64,000 nucleotides of DNA from Candidatus Fokinia cryptica (lineage in GTDB: Bacteria > Pseudomonadota > Alphaproteobacteria > Rickettsiales > Midichloriaceae). A program made the translations under genes and the position numbers. Below the pieces are notes generated by a model. The model was not told where the DNA came from. It made no database searches and worked only from the letters and a program-made list of their open reading frames with translations. The stretch is from the NCBI RefSeq assembly GCF_034359305.1, contig NZ_CP110343.1:638182-702181 (forward strand), given 5' to 3'. Of the stretch, positions 54,708 to 63,448 are shown one piece after another. Each line of letters begins with the position of its first letter. Position 1 is the first letter of the stretch.

Positions 54708-55928
54708 ATGAGTTGTTGCGCAAAACTAAAAAGCAGTAGTACGCTTCTGTATTCTACTGCTTTGTTGCTTGGAGTACTAGCAGGTATCACTCATATCGAC
54801 GGTATACTTGTAATATCTGAGGTAGTTGCAGAAATATTTATGCGAATCTTTAAATGCCTCAGCATACCTGTGATCTGTACAGTATTAATTTCAACAATAG
54901 CTAATATAGATAACACAACTGCAAAGAAGTTTACAATTCAAGTAGTGCTATATTCTATTATTACAACATTACTTTCAGCGTTCGTCGCTCTCATACTATA
55001 CATGATCGTAATGAATCAGCACAACAACAACGAAGAAGTATCAGCAACTACAAATATTATAAACAATACCACAACATACTCCCAACATATTATAAGTAGT
55101 TTTCCATCTCATATACACGAGCCTTTTATACAGCATAATGTTATAGGAGCTCTGATTATTGCACTAGCCTTCGGTTTCGGTATAAAAATCTTGGAAAAAA
55201 ACGGTCAAGACAGCACTTTGAAGAAGGTTGTAAATGATATAAAAGAATTACTTATGATAATCACTAGATGGATTATAAAAATCTTACCAATAGGAGTATT
55301 TGCATTTACAGCATTAGCAATTACTAAATTCAACATTAGTACTTTAAACGAAGGAATAGTTGGTTATATAAGCGTAGTGATAGGAGCAAATTTAATACAT
55401 GGCTTTTTAATACTCCCTATGTTGTTGGTTTTTCATAAAATCTCACCAATTACAATGCTTAAAAATTCAACTCTAGCTCTATCTACTGCATTTTTTTCAA
55501 AATCCTCCAGCGGTACCTTACCTATAACAATGCAAGTTGCTGAAAGTAAATTAGGTATAAGTCATACAGTCACTAAGTTTACACTACCATTATGCACAAG
55601 CATTAACATGAACGGGTGTGCAGCTTTTATATTCACCACAACAATATTTGTTATGGAAAGTAACGGCATTCATATCTCTTTTTTAGAAATGGCACTTTGG
55701 ACTGTAATAGCCACAATAGCCGCAATAGGAAATGCAGGAATACCAATGGGTTGCTTTTTCCTAAGTTTCAGCTTTTTATCAGGTATGAATCTCAATATAT
55801 CATTACTTAGTATTATACTACCTTTCTATACTATACTCGATATGATAGAAACAGCGTTAAACGTCTGGTCAGATATTTGTATCACAAAAATTATAGATGT
55901 AAAAAATAGAGCAACACATACTGGATAA
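54708..55928 (+). CDS. Dicarboxylate/amino acid:cation symporter (DAACS family)
   Basis: An inner-membrane symporter related to GltP/DctA. The ATG at 54708, 1 bp after the xseB stop, gives 406 residues beginning MSCCAKLKSSSTLL; the frame opens 31 codons earlier inside xseB. Signatures are SSSGTLPITMQ (hairpin 1, usually SSxATLP) near residue 270 and TLPLCTSINMNGCAAFI (usually LPxGATINMDG) near residue 310. Substrate residues are altered from the standard NMDGT, so specificity is uncertain. Uptake of host C4-dicarboxylates, glutamate or proline is the family expectation. Confidence 0.85.
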   Translation: MSCCAKLKSSSTLLYSTALLLGVLAGITHIDGILVISEVVAEIFMRIFKCLSIPVICTVLISTIANIDNTTAKKFTIQVVLYSIITTLLSAFVALILYMIVMNQHNNNEEVSATTNIINNTTTYSQHIISSFPSHIHEPFIQHNVIGALIIALAFGFGIKILEKNGQDSTLKKVVNDIKELLMIITRWIIKILPIGVFAFTALAITKFNISTLNEGIVGYISVVIGANLIHGFLILPMLLVFHKISPITMLKNSTLALSTAFFSKSSSGTLPITMQVAESKLGISHTVTKFTLPLCTSINMNGCAAFIFTTTIFVMESNGIHISFLEMALWTVIATIAAIGNAGIPMGCFFLSFSFLSGMNLNISLLSIILPFYTILDMIETALNVWSDICITKIIDVKNRATHTG

Positions 55929-56068
55929 ATTCCCATGTAGGATAAACCTTTTACACATGATAGTTCTCTGAATACAAATTTCCACAACAGAATATATTGA
56001 TTTTTTCAATCATAGTGTATAGCTTACGGTGTATGTGTCGCACGATATTAGTGTTTTCGTCCGGCAGG

Positions 56069-56144
56069 AGGAGTGTAGCTCAACTGGTAGAGCGTCGGTC
56101 TCCAAAACCGAAGGTTGGGGGTTCAAGACCTCTCGCTCCTGCCA
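56069..56144 (+). tRNA. tRNA-Trp (anticodon CCA)
   Basis: Acceptor AGGAGTG/CGCTCCT with one G-U pair, D-arm GCTC/GAGC, anticodon stem TCGGT/ACCGA with loop CTCCAAA (CCA), T-loop TTCAAGA, discriminator G and an encoded CCA at 56142-56144. The peroxiredoxin-like gene starts 15 bp later. Confidence 0.95.
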
Positions 56145-56158
56145 ATATTCTGTTAATT

Positions 56159-56722
56159 ATGTTAAATATGGCAATTACATCTTCCACCATACTGAGCTCT
56201 CAAATAGCATATGATTTCGTACTCCCAAGTACTGATGGGAAGATATATGAACTAGATGATATAGCACTAAGAAAAGGTTTTGTTATAGCTTTTATATGTA
56301 ATCACTGCCCATATGTAAAATCTATCATAGAAAAGTTGGTAACACTCAGTAAGGATTTAGCGGATATCGATATTGGTTTTGTTGGCATTAATTCGAATGA
56401 CGAAACTGAGTACCCAGAAGACTCGTTTGAAATGATGAAAAAATTTGTAGAAGAACATAGTATAAATTTCCCGTATCTACATGATCAAAGTCAGGAAGTA
56501 GCGAAAAAGTACGGAGCTGTATGTACCCCTGATTTCTTTGGATACAATTCAGATAAGATGCTTGTTTATAAAGGACGTTTAGACGCTTCTCAAAAAAACA
56601 ATATACATGATGCAGAAAGAGAGTTATTTAATGCCATGTGGGAAGTAGCTCAAAGCGGTAATTTCACCGGTACTCAAAACGCTAGCATTGGTTGCTCCAT
56701 AAAATGGAAAAAGAGTGCATAA
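56159..56722 (+). CDS. Thioredoxin-family peroxiredoxin-like protein
   Basis: A 188-residue protein from the ATG at 56159; another ATG at 56168 is in frame. It has a redoxin (AhpC/TSA-like) fold: YDFVLPSTDGKIYELDD at the N-terminus and FICNHCPYVKSI near residue 45. The latter contains the NHCPYVK motif of a thioredoxin-family group common in Alphaproteobacteria. FPYLHDQSQEVAKKYGAVCTPDFFGYN supplies the conserved C-T-P segment. It may reduce peroxides or disulphides. The exact partner is unknown. It lies directly after tRNA-Trp and may be read from its promoter. Confidence 0.87.
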   Translation: MLNMAITSSTILSSQIAYDFVLPSTDGKIYELDDIALRKGFVIAFICNHCPYVKSIIEKLVTLSKDLADIDIGFVGINSNDETEYPEDSFEMMKKFVEEHSINFPYLHDQSQEVAKKYGAVCTPDFFGYNSDKMLVYKGRLDASQKNNIHDAERELFNAMWEVAQSGNFTGTQNASIGCSIKWKKSA

Positions 56723-57221
56723 TTGCTACAACCATGGCTTGAAATTGTAAAAAACAAAAAATTTAGATTTAAAAAATTAATAATACATCTTTTTAGTATA
56801 GTAATTTTCTATTCTTACCAAAGTAGCATTTTAGTTATAAGATCATCACAATAACGAAAAGATAATTCTTTTATTTTTTTAATAATAAATTAATATATCG
56901 TTCAAATATTTAGTTAGATCAATAAACTATTTTATTAACACTTATACGTCTCTCGGGAAATGACGTTTTTGAGGTAATATTCTTTAATTCCGAAAGTGGT
57001 AATATTTCATTCACTATATACGCCATCTTATTATTAAAAATTTTATATCTTCAAAAGGCATGATAGATAAAAATTATCAAAATTCATATTCACTATAAAT
57101 TCAACACCATCACTTTTATCACAATAAAAAAATACTACTATGCTATCAGAGTGATATGTTTAGCGACATTTTTAGGCGATTATCACAAGTGGAAATAATA
57201 TGTTTTTAAAAAAGTTTTCTC
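56723..57221. other. AT-rich intergenic region upstream of dksA
   Basis: About 500 bp without a credible gene; the longest noncoding gap in the window besides the virB2 leader. Two direct-repeat pairs are visible: GAAATGACGTT (near 56957 and 57224) and GGTAATATT (near 56973 and 56998). I see no RNA gene. The repeats may be chance at this base composition. Confidence 0.4.
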
Positions 57222-57250
57222 TTGAAATGACGTTCTTTTTATTGTAGAAA
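57222..57250 (+). promoter_or_regulatory. Candidate promoter for dksA
   Basis: TTGAAA (57222-57227), 17-bp spacer, TAGAAA (57245-57250). The predicted start near 57257 gives a leader of about 40 nt before ATG 57297. The -10 is a weak match. Confidence 0.35.
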
Positions 57251-57296
57251 GGACTAGAAGAAATTAAAGTGACAATTATTGCATATTCATAGTAGC

Positions 57297-57713
57297 ATGT
57301 TATCATATACAGAGATTACGAAGTATTCATCTTTGCTAAAAAGTGAGGATTACATGGGAGAAATACAGATTTCTTTTTTTAAACAAGTGCTACTAAAATG
57401 GAAGGAAAATATATTATCTCAGCGTGCTGATAATTTTTCACAAAGTACGGCATTAAATTCTTGCACTATTATTGCAACAAACAACTCATTGATTTTAGAA
57501 ATAGATTCAGCTTTGGAGAGGATACGTGAGGGAAGTTATGGCTATTGTTATAAAAGTGGTAGAGAAATTGGACTTGAGCGTTTACTTGCAAATCCTCTTG
57601 CAACTCTTACTATAGAAGAACAAGAAAAGGCAGAAAAGAACACTAAAAATAATATTAAATATTATACTGTAGTACAATTCAGCTCAGCATTACATGAAGC
57701 TGAAGAAGAATAA
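57297..57713 (+). CDS. dksA: DksA-like RNA polymerase-binding protein with altered key residues
   Basis: The ATG at 57297 gives 138 residues; the frame opens six codons earlier with TTG. The N-terminal part (YSSLLKSEDYMGEIQISFFKQ then LLKWKENIL) and ALERIREGSYGYCYKSGREIG match DksA. Two features are abnormal. The four-Cys zinc finger keeps only one cysteine: C-Y-K-S instead of C-x-x-C, and T-I-E-E instead of C-x-x-C. The coiled-coil tip, where the DxxDxA motif that acts in the secondary channel normally lies, is shortened to a Ser/Thr/Asn-rich segment (RADNFSQSTALN). The fold may persist without normal ppGpp-linked activity. Confidence 0.85.
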   Translation: MLSYTEITKYSSLLKSEDYMGEIQISFFKQVLLKWKENILSQRADNFSQSTALNSCTIIATNNSLILEIDSALERIREGSYGYCYKSGREIGLERLLANPLATLTIEEQEKAEKNTKNNIKYYTVVQFSSALHEAEEE

Positions 57714-57782
57714 AAGGATATTTTTTAACTTTAAAATAAATAATCTTAGGAATGATTTTTACATAATCTTGATATAAAAATA

Positions 57783-59339
57783 TTAATTAATTTTTAATAC
57801 GCTATTACATTTCAACACCTCTTCCGGATCGCTAGTAAATGATCCATCAGACGTCTGATACCTATCACACCCTTGCCCAGCTATAATAAGTATATCATTT
57901 TTCTCCAGTAAATTAAATCCGTATTGTATTGCTTCTTGCCTATTTGCTATGGAAATCCCATTAATACAAGTTGTCATTATTTCCTTTCTAATATTGCCTG
58001 GATCTTCCGAACGTGGATTATCATCTGTAACTATGCAAATATCAGCATATTCGTGACAAATTTGCCCCATAACACTTCTTTTAGTTGAATCTCTATCACC
58101 ACCACACCCAAATACTATAATTATTTTCGAATCTGCAGCAAAACGATCACTACGTACCATAAAATTTTTCGTTTCAAGTAAAAGAGTTAGTATTGCATGT
58201 GAAGTATGAGCATAATCTACTATTACAATGGAATCGGTATTATTTTTATGACACACCACTTCACATCTTCCGGGCGGAGCTATTATATTTTGAATATTTT
58301 TCGCTACAGTATTAATTAATTCTATAACATCATCATCATTCATAAATGACGCCACTAATAAGCCAAATGCACATGTTATATTCTGTATCTGAAAAAATGG
58401 TAAAAAACGATGTAAAAAATGTACTATATGGTTACATACTTTAATATTAAATGTTACATCTTTACTAGGATTAAATTCTCCGATACTAATATCAGACTCT
58501 TCATTTTCCCCATAAGTAATATATCTCACCCTATCGGTACATAGACAATCAACTATCTTAGAATAGTACTCTACATCCCTATTCAGTACGATATACTTAT
58601 CCGTATTCGTAATAAAATCCTTCAGAAAATTTACTTTTGTGGAGAAATATTCTTCTACAGTATGATGATAATCTAAATGATCTGAAGTGATATTAGTTAA
58701 TCCTAAAGACTCAAACACCACTTCATTTACTCGTGATTGTGCGATTGCATGACTTGATACTTCTAGTGTTGCGTATTGAATACCATTAACGCTTAAATCA
58801 CGGAGTATTCTATGTAGAGTAAAAGCATCCGGCGTTGTAAGAGAACTAACTTCACATTCGTAAAAATTTTTCATAGTAAATTTTGACGTTTCGGGATGAA
58901 ATTCAAATATCTTTACCCCTATTGAACCTATATATCCTACCTTGAGAAATTTTGCAGCAAGCATTTGAGCTAAAAATATGCAAGTAGATGTTTTTCCATC
59001 AGTACCTGTCACACCAAATATCTTAGGTTGAGTATATTCATAAACACAAGCGGCAATCTGACTCTTTATTTTATATAAGTCGTCAGTAATATATATTATT
59101 TTTTCATGCTTTACATCGATACTCATTAGATCATCAACAAGTCTCGTGAAATCATTAATATTTGATGGATTGCTGATGATAATGTATTTTATGTGTGAAG
59201 CTCTCACATGCTCAAAAACGGCATTATTCCTATGCTTACTAATACCGTACTGAAAAAAATAAATGCTACTATATGCATTATTATCATTTTTTATTGTTGC
59301 TATAATCTCGTTTAAATCACATATAATACGCATATTCAT
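57783..59339 (-). CDS. murE: UDP-MurNAc-tripeptide synthetase MurE
   Basis: Adds the third residue, usually meso-diaminopimelate, to the peptidoglycan precursor. The 518 residues carry the ATP-binding GVTGTDGKTSTC near residue 110. The substrate motif is DDNPRSEDPG near residue 435, whose DNPR form is the mark of DAP-adding enzymes. The catalytic Lys region and C-terminal VDYAHTSHA are also present. The start is ATG at 59339. No other mur gene is adjacent, although murJ and ftsW are about 5-7 kb away. Confidence 0.94.
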   Translation of the reverse strand: MNMRIICDLNEIIATIKNDNNAYSSIYFFQYGISKHRNNAVFEHVRASHIKYIIISNPSNINDFTRLVDDLMSIDVKHEKIIYITDDLYKIKSQIAACVYEYTQPKIFGVTGTDGKTSTCIFLAQMLAAKFLKVGYIGSIGVKIFEFHPETSKFTMKNFYECEVSSLTTPDAFTLHRILRDLSVNGIQYATLEVSSHAIAQSRVNEVVFESLGLTNITSDHLDYHHTVEEYFSTKVNFLKDFITNTDKYIVLNRDVEYYSKIVDCLCTDRVRYITYGENEESDISIGEFNPSKDVTFNIKVCNHIVHFLHRFLPFFQIQNITCAFGLLVASFMNDDDVIELINTVAKNIQNIIAPPGRCEVVCHKNNTDSIVIVDYAHTSHAILTLLLETKNFMVRSDRFAADSKIIIVFGCGGDRDSTKRSVMGQICHEYADICIVTDDNPRSEDPGNIRKEIMTTCINGISIANRQEAIQYGFNLLEKNDILIIAGQGCDRYQTSDGSFTSDPEEVLKCNSVLKIN

Positions 59340-59470
59340 TTCAACTTCTAAAAAGTGGATATGTATTCCTTTACTGTGATACTAACATCAAAGATATTAA
59401 ATGTCATGGCTTCCATGGAACATAGTATCTTGATTTCTAATTTAGAAAAAGCATTATTAATGCAACGGAC

Positions 59471-60607
59471 GTGTTGAATTTTATAGATTATAGCAATTAC
59501 ATATCGCGCAGTGTACTCGCGTGCCTTCTCAAAACTCTTATAATGGATAGGGTACCTAATGCCGTATTAATAGAGATAGAACGCATTTATAGCTTAAGTG
59601 TCGGTCTGAAAATCTCTCTCTTGATTTTTTCTGGAATTTTGAAAAACAAGAAAGCACATACATTAGACCTTACTATATCTTACTTCCTTCACAATTTCAG
59701 AGCATTATTTGAAAAACATGATTTAGATAAACTTCTGAATCATCCTGATCTGTTAATACTGAGTGGAACGTACAACGATAAGCATTGTTCCCCTAAAGTT
59801 ATGGAAGGTATATTTATGGAAGATGTAAAGAAAATATCAAACTTCATATCTCTTGCACCATACGATAAGAAAAAAGTGATATTTATTCACGATATCTCAA
59901 CAATTACTACTAACGCAGCCAATGCTCTTTTAAAAAATATAGAAGATGCTTCACCAGACACCACAATAGTGATAACTATGTCTAAGCGTACAACAGTACC
60001 AGAAACAATCTTATCTAGATGTGTGATTTTTAAATTTGTAAGTACGTCATTGAAAGACGCTAGAGATTCTATGGATTCTGAGGTATTCAAAAAATTTGAG
60101 ATGATATTTAATTTATGTGAGGGAGATCTTAATTTTGTAAATTACGCTATAATGCTTTTGCTTGAAGATTGTAATGCTGGATATGCAGGTACTGTTGCTA
60201 AGAATATCATATTTACTATGGAAATATATTCTAATGAAGATACTGATTTCCCCAAAGTTCTTTGGAAAAAAGCTGAAATATTGCTGAACTTTTTAAGAAA
60301 TTTCATTAGTAAAGTAAAAATTGAAAGAATATTGAAAGAGGAAAGAATGCTAAAGAAGACGATAGTGTTCTTTACTCATGAGATATTGATAGAATTTTCA
60401 TGTAAATTATTTAAAAACGTAGAAACTACCACAAATTTTGTATTGCAGATGCAAAATACCACAATTTCTAAGATATTAAACGATTATATGACTCTTTTAA
60501 GCTTAGAGCATGAAGACTTAGACGAACATGTGATGCTATACAATACCGCACATAAATGCGCTAAGATATTAGAGAAATTACTATCACTGCGAAAAAACAC
60601 GCCTTGA
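59471..60607 (+). CDS. holB: DNA polymerase III delta'-like subunit (HolB)
   Basis: Clamp-loader component. The 378 residues start with GTG at 59471, with TTG immediately after as an alternative. The family core is visible: PDLLILSG, VKKISNFISLAPYDKKKVIFIHDIS, NAANALLKNIEDASPDTT and VPETILSRC, which contains the conserved SRC sensor. The P-loop region is not recognisable as GxxGxGK (IERIYSLSVGLK), as expected since delta' does not need ATP. A separate 23-codon frame (59405-59476) precedes it and is probably chance. tmk, often its neighbour, is absent. Confidence 0.85.
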   Translation: MLNFIDYSNYISRSVLACLLKTLIMDRVPNAVLIEIERIYSLSVGLKISLLIFSGILKNKKAHTLDLTISYFLHNFRALFEKHDLDKLLNHPDLLILSGTYNDKHCSPKVMEGIFMEDVKKISNFISLAPYDKKKVIFIHDISTITTNAANALLKNIEDASPDTTIVITMSKRTTVPETILSRCVIFKFVSTSLKDARDSMDSEVFKKFEMIFNLCEGDLNFVNYAIMLLLEDCNAGYAGTVAKNIIFTMEIYSNEDTDFPKVLWKKAEILLNFLRNFISKVKIERILKEERMLKKTIVFFTHEILIEFSCKLFKNVETTTNFVLQMQNTTISKILNDYMTLLSLEHEDLDEHVMLYNTAHKCAKILEKLLSLRKNTP

Positions 60608-60633
60608 AGTGACATAAAGAGATGTTCATCAGG

Positions 60634-60660
60634 TAACATATGGGACGACTCCATATGTTA
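60634..60660. terminator. Hairpin between convergent holB and the outer-membrane protein gene
   Basis: TAACATATGG (60634-60643) pairs with CCATATGTTA (60651-60660) around a 7-nt loop, 27 bp after the holB stop. A U-rich tract follows only after 13 nt on the plus strand. It may end either convergent transcript. Confidence 0.5.
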
Positions 60661-60678
60661 GCCTGAAGGCCTGTTATT

Positions 60679-61785
60679 TTAGAAAGAATAGCCCATTCCT
60701 AATACAATCATCGTGTGCTCTTTGCTTTGAAAGTTAAGATTTTTAATTCCTATTATCTTTTCTGTAGTATCAACATTGAAGAGCTGTCCTCTTTGGACAA
60801 CTTGAGCACTATTAACAGGTAAACAATATCCTTGAGGAGATACTCCGTAATATTGAGAGTTTTGGTCAAACTCCACCTGTTTTGTAGATTGCCTAAAAGT
60901 AAATATCGAAGAATTTATCGGCAAATCTCCATTTAAGTGCAAACTCAGCACTCCTAAAGAAACTGTTAAACCACTAGAAAATCTCGTTTGTAACCCTACA
61001 GCATAACTCCAGTACGGCGAAATTTTTCCTTTAGATATCGGACTATTATATGATGGACCGATATTTTTCGCTTGTATTATGCCCTTTCCGCCGTTTATAG
61101 GACTTTTACATTGTTCATCATTATATAATTCACCATATATGGTACTTTCTTCGAATTTCGAAGTAATGTTACTACCATGAAATTTAAGATAAGTATTCGC
61201 CATTCCAGTACTCAATTGAGCATATGCTCCAATAGCACATTCGTAATGATCGACAAGATATAACACGGAAAGCCTACTATTAAGACCACACTGTGATTCA
61301 TACAGTGCAAAACTCAAGTAGCTAGATTCTGGAGAACTATATCGCATAGCTCCTTCTGCTCCAATTCCAAATATTACTCTCAAATTCTCATTTTTAGCAA
61401 TAAAATTGTATCTTCCTGCAAGAGTAAAGTATATCTGAGAAGCATTATTTAGTTCTATATTTTGCTGTTCAGACGGCTGATAAAAATTATTCCTATAGTA
61501 ATATCTTGGATTATATTCTGAAATATCAGCACTTCCTCTGATAACATCGTCAGTTCCAAATTTTGTACCAAACATCGCCTCCAGATCTATTTTCCCAAAT
61601 AAACTTTCCTCCCCTTCTTTCACTTTCTTTTCTCCGCCAAAATACTTTTTCTCAACTGCCATCTCTATAATGGGTGAGTCAGGGGATTGCGATGCCTGAG
61701 AAGCGGTAGAAAATTTACTCTGCATCAAGAGATAACATCCAAAACATTGGAAAGATATCAGTGCTAATTTACTTACGTATCTCAT
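60679..61785 (-). CDS. Outer-membrane beta-barrel protein, paralogue of the one at 33508
   Basis: A 368-residue protein with a signal peptide (hydrophobic core ALISFQCFGCYLLM, cleavage near residues 28-31) and a C-terminus ending GMGYSF. Strand-like alternating segments fill the rest. A domain near residues 255-285 (WSYAVGLQTRFSSG, then LGVLSLHLNGD) aligns with YAYGAGIRAEFSK-ELGF in the protein at 33508, and QCKSPI aligns with KCTTPT. The loops differ strongly in sequence and length. A short soluble Lys/Glu-rich stretch (GEKKVKEGEESLFG) follows the signal peptide. It is probably a surface antigen or porin. The named family is unknown. Confidence 0.82.
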   Translation of the reverse strand: MRYVSKLALISFQCFGCYLLMQSKFSTASQASQSPDSPIIEMAVEKKYFGGEKKVKEGEESLFGKIDLEAMFGTKFGTDDVIRGSADISEYNPRYYYRNNFYQPSEQQNIELNNASQIYFTLAGRYNFIAKNENLRVIFGIGAEGAMRYSSPESSYLSFALYESQCGLNSRLSVLYLVDHYECAIGAYAQLSTGMANTYLKFHGSNITSKFEESTIYGELYNDEQCKSPINGGKGIIQAKNIGPSYNSPISKGKISPYWSYAVGLQTRFSSGLTVSLGVLSLHLNGDLPINSSIFTFRQSTKQVEFDQNSQYYGVSPQGYCLPVNSAQVVQRGQLFNVDTTEKIIGIKNLNFQSKEHTMIVLGMGYSF

Positions 61786-61817
61786 ACGTATAACATGTTA
61801 GTTAAAATTATTCGTAA

Positions 61818-61845
61818 ATAATATTGCCATATAAGGAAAAGTAAA
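61818..61845 (-). promoter_or_regulatory. Candidate promoter for the outer-membrane protein gene
   Basis: On the minus strand, TTTACT (61845-61840), a 16-bp spacer, then TATTAT (61823-61818). TTTACT matches four of six -35 positions. It lies in the 97-bp divergent gap to atpB, and the -10 is the same as that of the paralogue. Confidence 0.35.
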
Positions 61846-61882
61846 TAACGACTTACAGCCTCTTAACAATAGAATTGTCACA

Positions 61883-62686
61883 ATGGAACTTTTTGATTTT
61901 TTAAAAACTACTTCACTCTATGCATTTCAAATCTATGACTTTGAGATACATTTTACATCACTCGCACTTTCCATGTTCTTGAGTGTGTTCTCTGTAATTG
62001 TAGTACTTGGCGTGTATATGTTTCCGGCATGGAAAACAACGGTATCAAAAGACGATTTTAAAAGCAGTATAGCTCTAAAAGAGTGGAAAAAAAAAGAAAT
62101 GAAGAAATTTATCCCTCATTACCCTCAAATAATTTGTGAAACGATATATGAGTTTGTAGAAGAGATAGCAAATGGTACGATAGGTAAAGAAGATACAAAA
62201 AAATTTGTGAGCTTTGGAATAACACTGTTTACTTTCATACTTTTTTGCAATGCGTTGGGCATATTCCACTCTATTGCCCCTGTCACAAGTAATTTTTTAA
62301 TCAACTCATATATCAGTATTTTTTTATTCATGTCCACCACTGCAATAGGAATACTGAAAAATGGATTGAAGTTTGGACGTTTATTCTTACCTAAAAACGT
62401 TCCATTACCTTTAGCACCTCTACTATTTTTAATAGAATTCTTCACCTATTTTACCCGTCCTATCACTCTTGCTTTGAGATTAGCTGCAAATGTTATTGCT
62501 GGTCATATTATAACAGGAGTGGCAGTAAATGTTGTAGCATCTGCAGATGTTGTACTGAAAATATTACCATTTGCCGGAGTCGTATTACTTAATGGATTTG
62601 AAATTTTTGTGGCAGTATTACAAGCGTATATATTTACCATGCTATCCTTTGTATATCTAGGCACAGTAAAGGATGTAGATCATTAA
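61883..62686 (+). CDS. atpB: ATP synthase F0 subunit a
   Basis: Membrane subunit with the proton half-channels. The 267 residues have about six hydrophobic helices. The essential Arg lies in ITLALRLAANVIAGH near residue 200, with the Gln/aromatic-rich C-terminal helix (FVAVLQAYIFTMLSF). The mid-protein PHYPQIICETIYEFVEEI helix matches alphaproteobacterial AtpB. atpE and atpF, which normally follow, are absent; rpsJ is next. The start is ATG at 61883. Confidence 0.95.
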   Translation: MELFDFLKTTSLYAFQIYDFEIHFTSLALSMFLSVFSVIVVLGVYMFPAWKTTVSKDDFKSSIALKEWKKKEMKKFIPHYPQIICETIYEFVEEIANGTIGKEDTKKFVSFGITLFTFILFCNALGIFHSIAPVTSNFLINSYISIFLFMSTTAIGILKNGLKFGRLFLPKNVPLPLAPLLFLIEFFTYFTRPITLALRLAANVIAGHIITGVAVNVVASADVVLKILPFAGVVLLNGFEIFVAVLQAYIFTMLSFVYLGTVKDVDH

Positions 62687-62704
62687 ACTACATAAAACTT
62701 GCTC

Positions 62705-62732
62705 TTGATATTACTACATAAAATGCTATAGA
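62705..62732 (+). promoter_or_regulatory. Candidate promoter for rpsJ
   Basis: TTGATA (62705-62710), 16-bp spacer, TATAGA (62727-62732), with a predicted start near 62739 and a leader of about 34 nt. This would let rpsJ, secG and thrS be expressed apart from atpB. Confidence 0.4.
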
Positions 62733-62772
62733 GTACTGGCTGTAAGTCGTTCGTAATGAAAATAGTTTTGGC

Positions 62773-63087
62773 ATGACACTGCGTAGGATTAGGATAGCAT
62801 TAAAGTCCTTCGATGAGACATTGATACAGAGGGCGTCAATGCAGATAATTTCTTCCGCTCAGTCTAACGGTGCGTCTGTAAAAGGACCAATACCGCTACC
62901 AACAAGAAAAAAGATATTCACCGTCAATAGATCCCCTCATGTAGATAAAAAATCTAGAGAACAGTTCGAATTGAGTTGCCATAAGAGAATGTGTGATATA
63001 TATGTTACTTCAGAGGCCATCGTAGGCTTAATGGAAGCTTTTAAAGCTCTTGAATTGCCTGCCGGAGTCGAGGTTTTTATTAAATAA
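62773..63087 (+). CDS. rpsJ: 30S ribosomal protein S10, outside any ribosomal operon
   Basis: Small-subunit protein that also serves as NusE in antitermination. The 104 residues align throughout: LKSFDETLIQRASMQI, GASVKGPIPLPTRKKIFTVNRSPHVDKKSREQFE, and HKRMCDIYVTSE. rpsJ normally opens the S10 operon before rplC and after tuf or fusA. Here atpB precedes and secG follows by 16 bp. The coding sequence looks intact. Confidence 0.95.
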   Translation: MTLRRIRIALKSFDETLIQRASMQIISSAQSNGASVKGPIPLPTRKKIFTVNRSPHVDKKSREQFELSCHKRMCDIYVTSEAIVGLMEAFKALELPAGVEVFIK

Positions 63088-63103
63088 TTTTTTGTTTTTT
63101 TGA

Positions 63104-63364
63104 GTGATTGATGTTTTCGTAATAGTGCAGTGTGCTTTGGTTATTGCGATGCTGTTCATCACCATACTTATTTCTCACCCTGAAAATTCTGGAGAACTGG
63201 GTGCTGGATCTAATGATGGTAAGGATCAAGGAATGACTGGAGTAGCTAAAACAATGCTGGTCTTAGGATGCATTTTTATGCTTAATACACTACTTATTTC
63301 TAAGCTTTCTATCGTTATGCACTCTCCCAATAGTGCTTATGAGAAAGACTTTAACGATATGTAA
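63104..63364 (+). CDS. secG: Preprotein translocase subunit SecG
   Basis: A small accessory subunit of the SecYEG channel. The 86 residues begin with GTG at 63104 (no in-frame ATG nearby) and form two hydrophobic helices with a glycine-rich loop between them (SHPENSGELGAGSNDGKDQG near residues 25-45), the SecG plan. MTGVAKTMLVLGCIFMLNT matches the second helix, in which KTT or KTM is usual. The C-terminus is acidic. It is flanked by rpsJ and thrS. Confidence 0.85.
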   Translation: MIDVFVIVQCALVIAMLFITILISHPENSGELGAGSNDGKDQGMTGVAKTMLVLGCIFMLNTLLISKLSIVMHSPNSAYEKDFNDM

Positions 63365-63448
63365 TTTCATAGCGTATTTATTTGCATATATAATTCGCTA
63401 TGCCATGTTTCGCTTTTTCCGTGGTTTTTGTATAAGTATTTTAGGATT

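Noticed and set aside
59405-59476. 23-codon frame before holB that could be a frameshifted N-terminus
   Set aside because: The main frame already contains the delta' N-terminal helix (SVLACLLKTLIMDRVPNAVLI), so no frameshift is needed.
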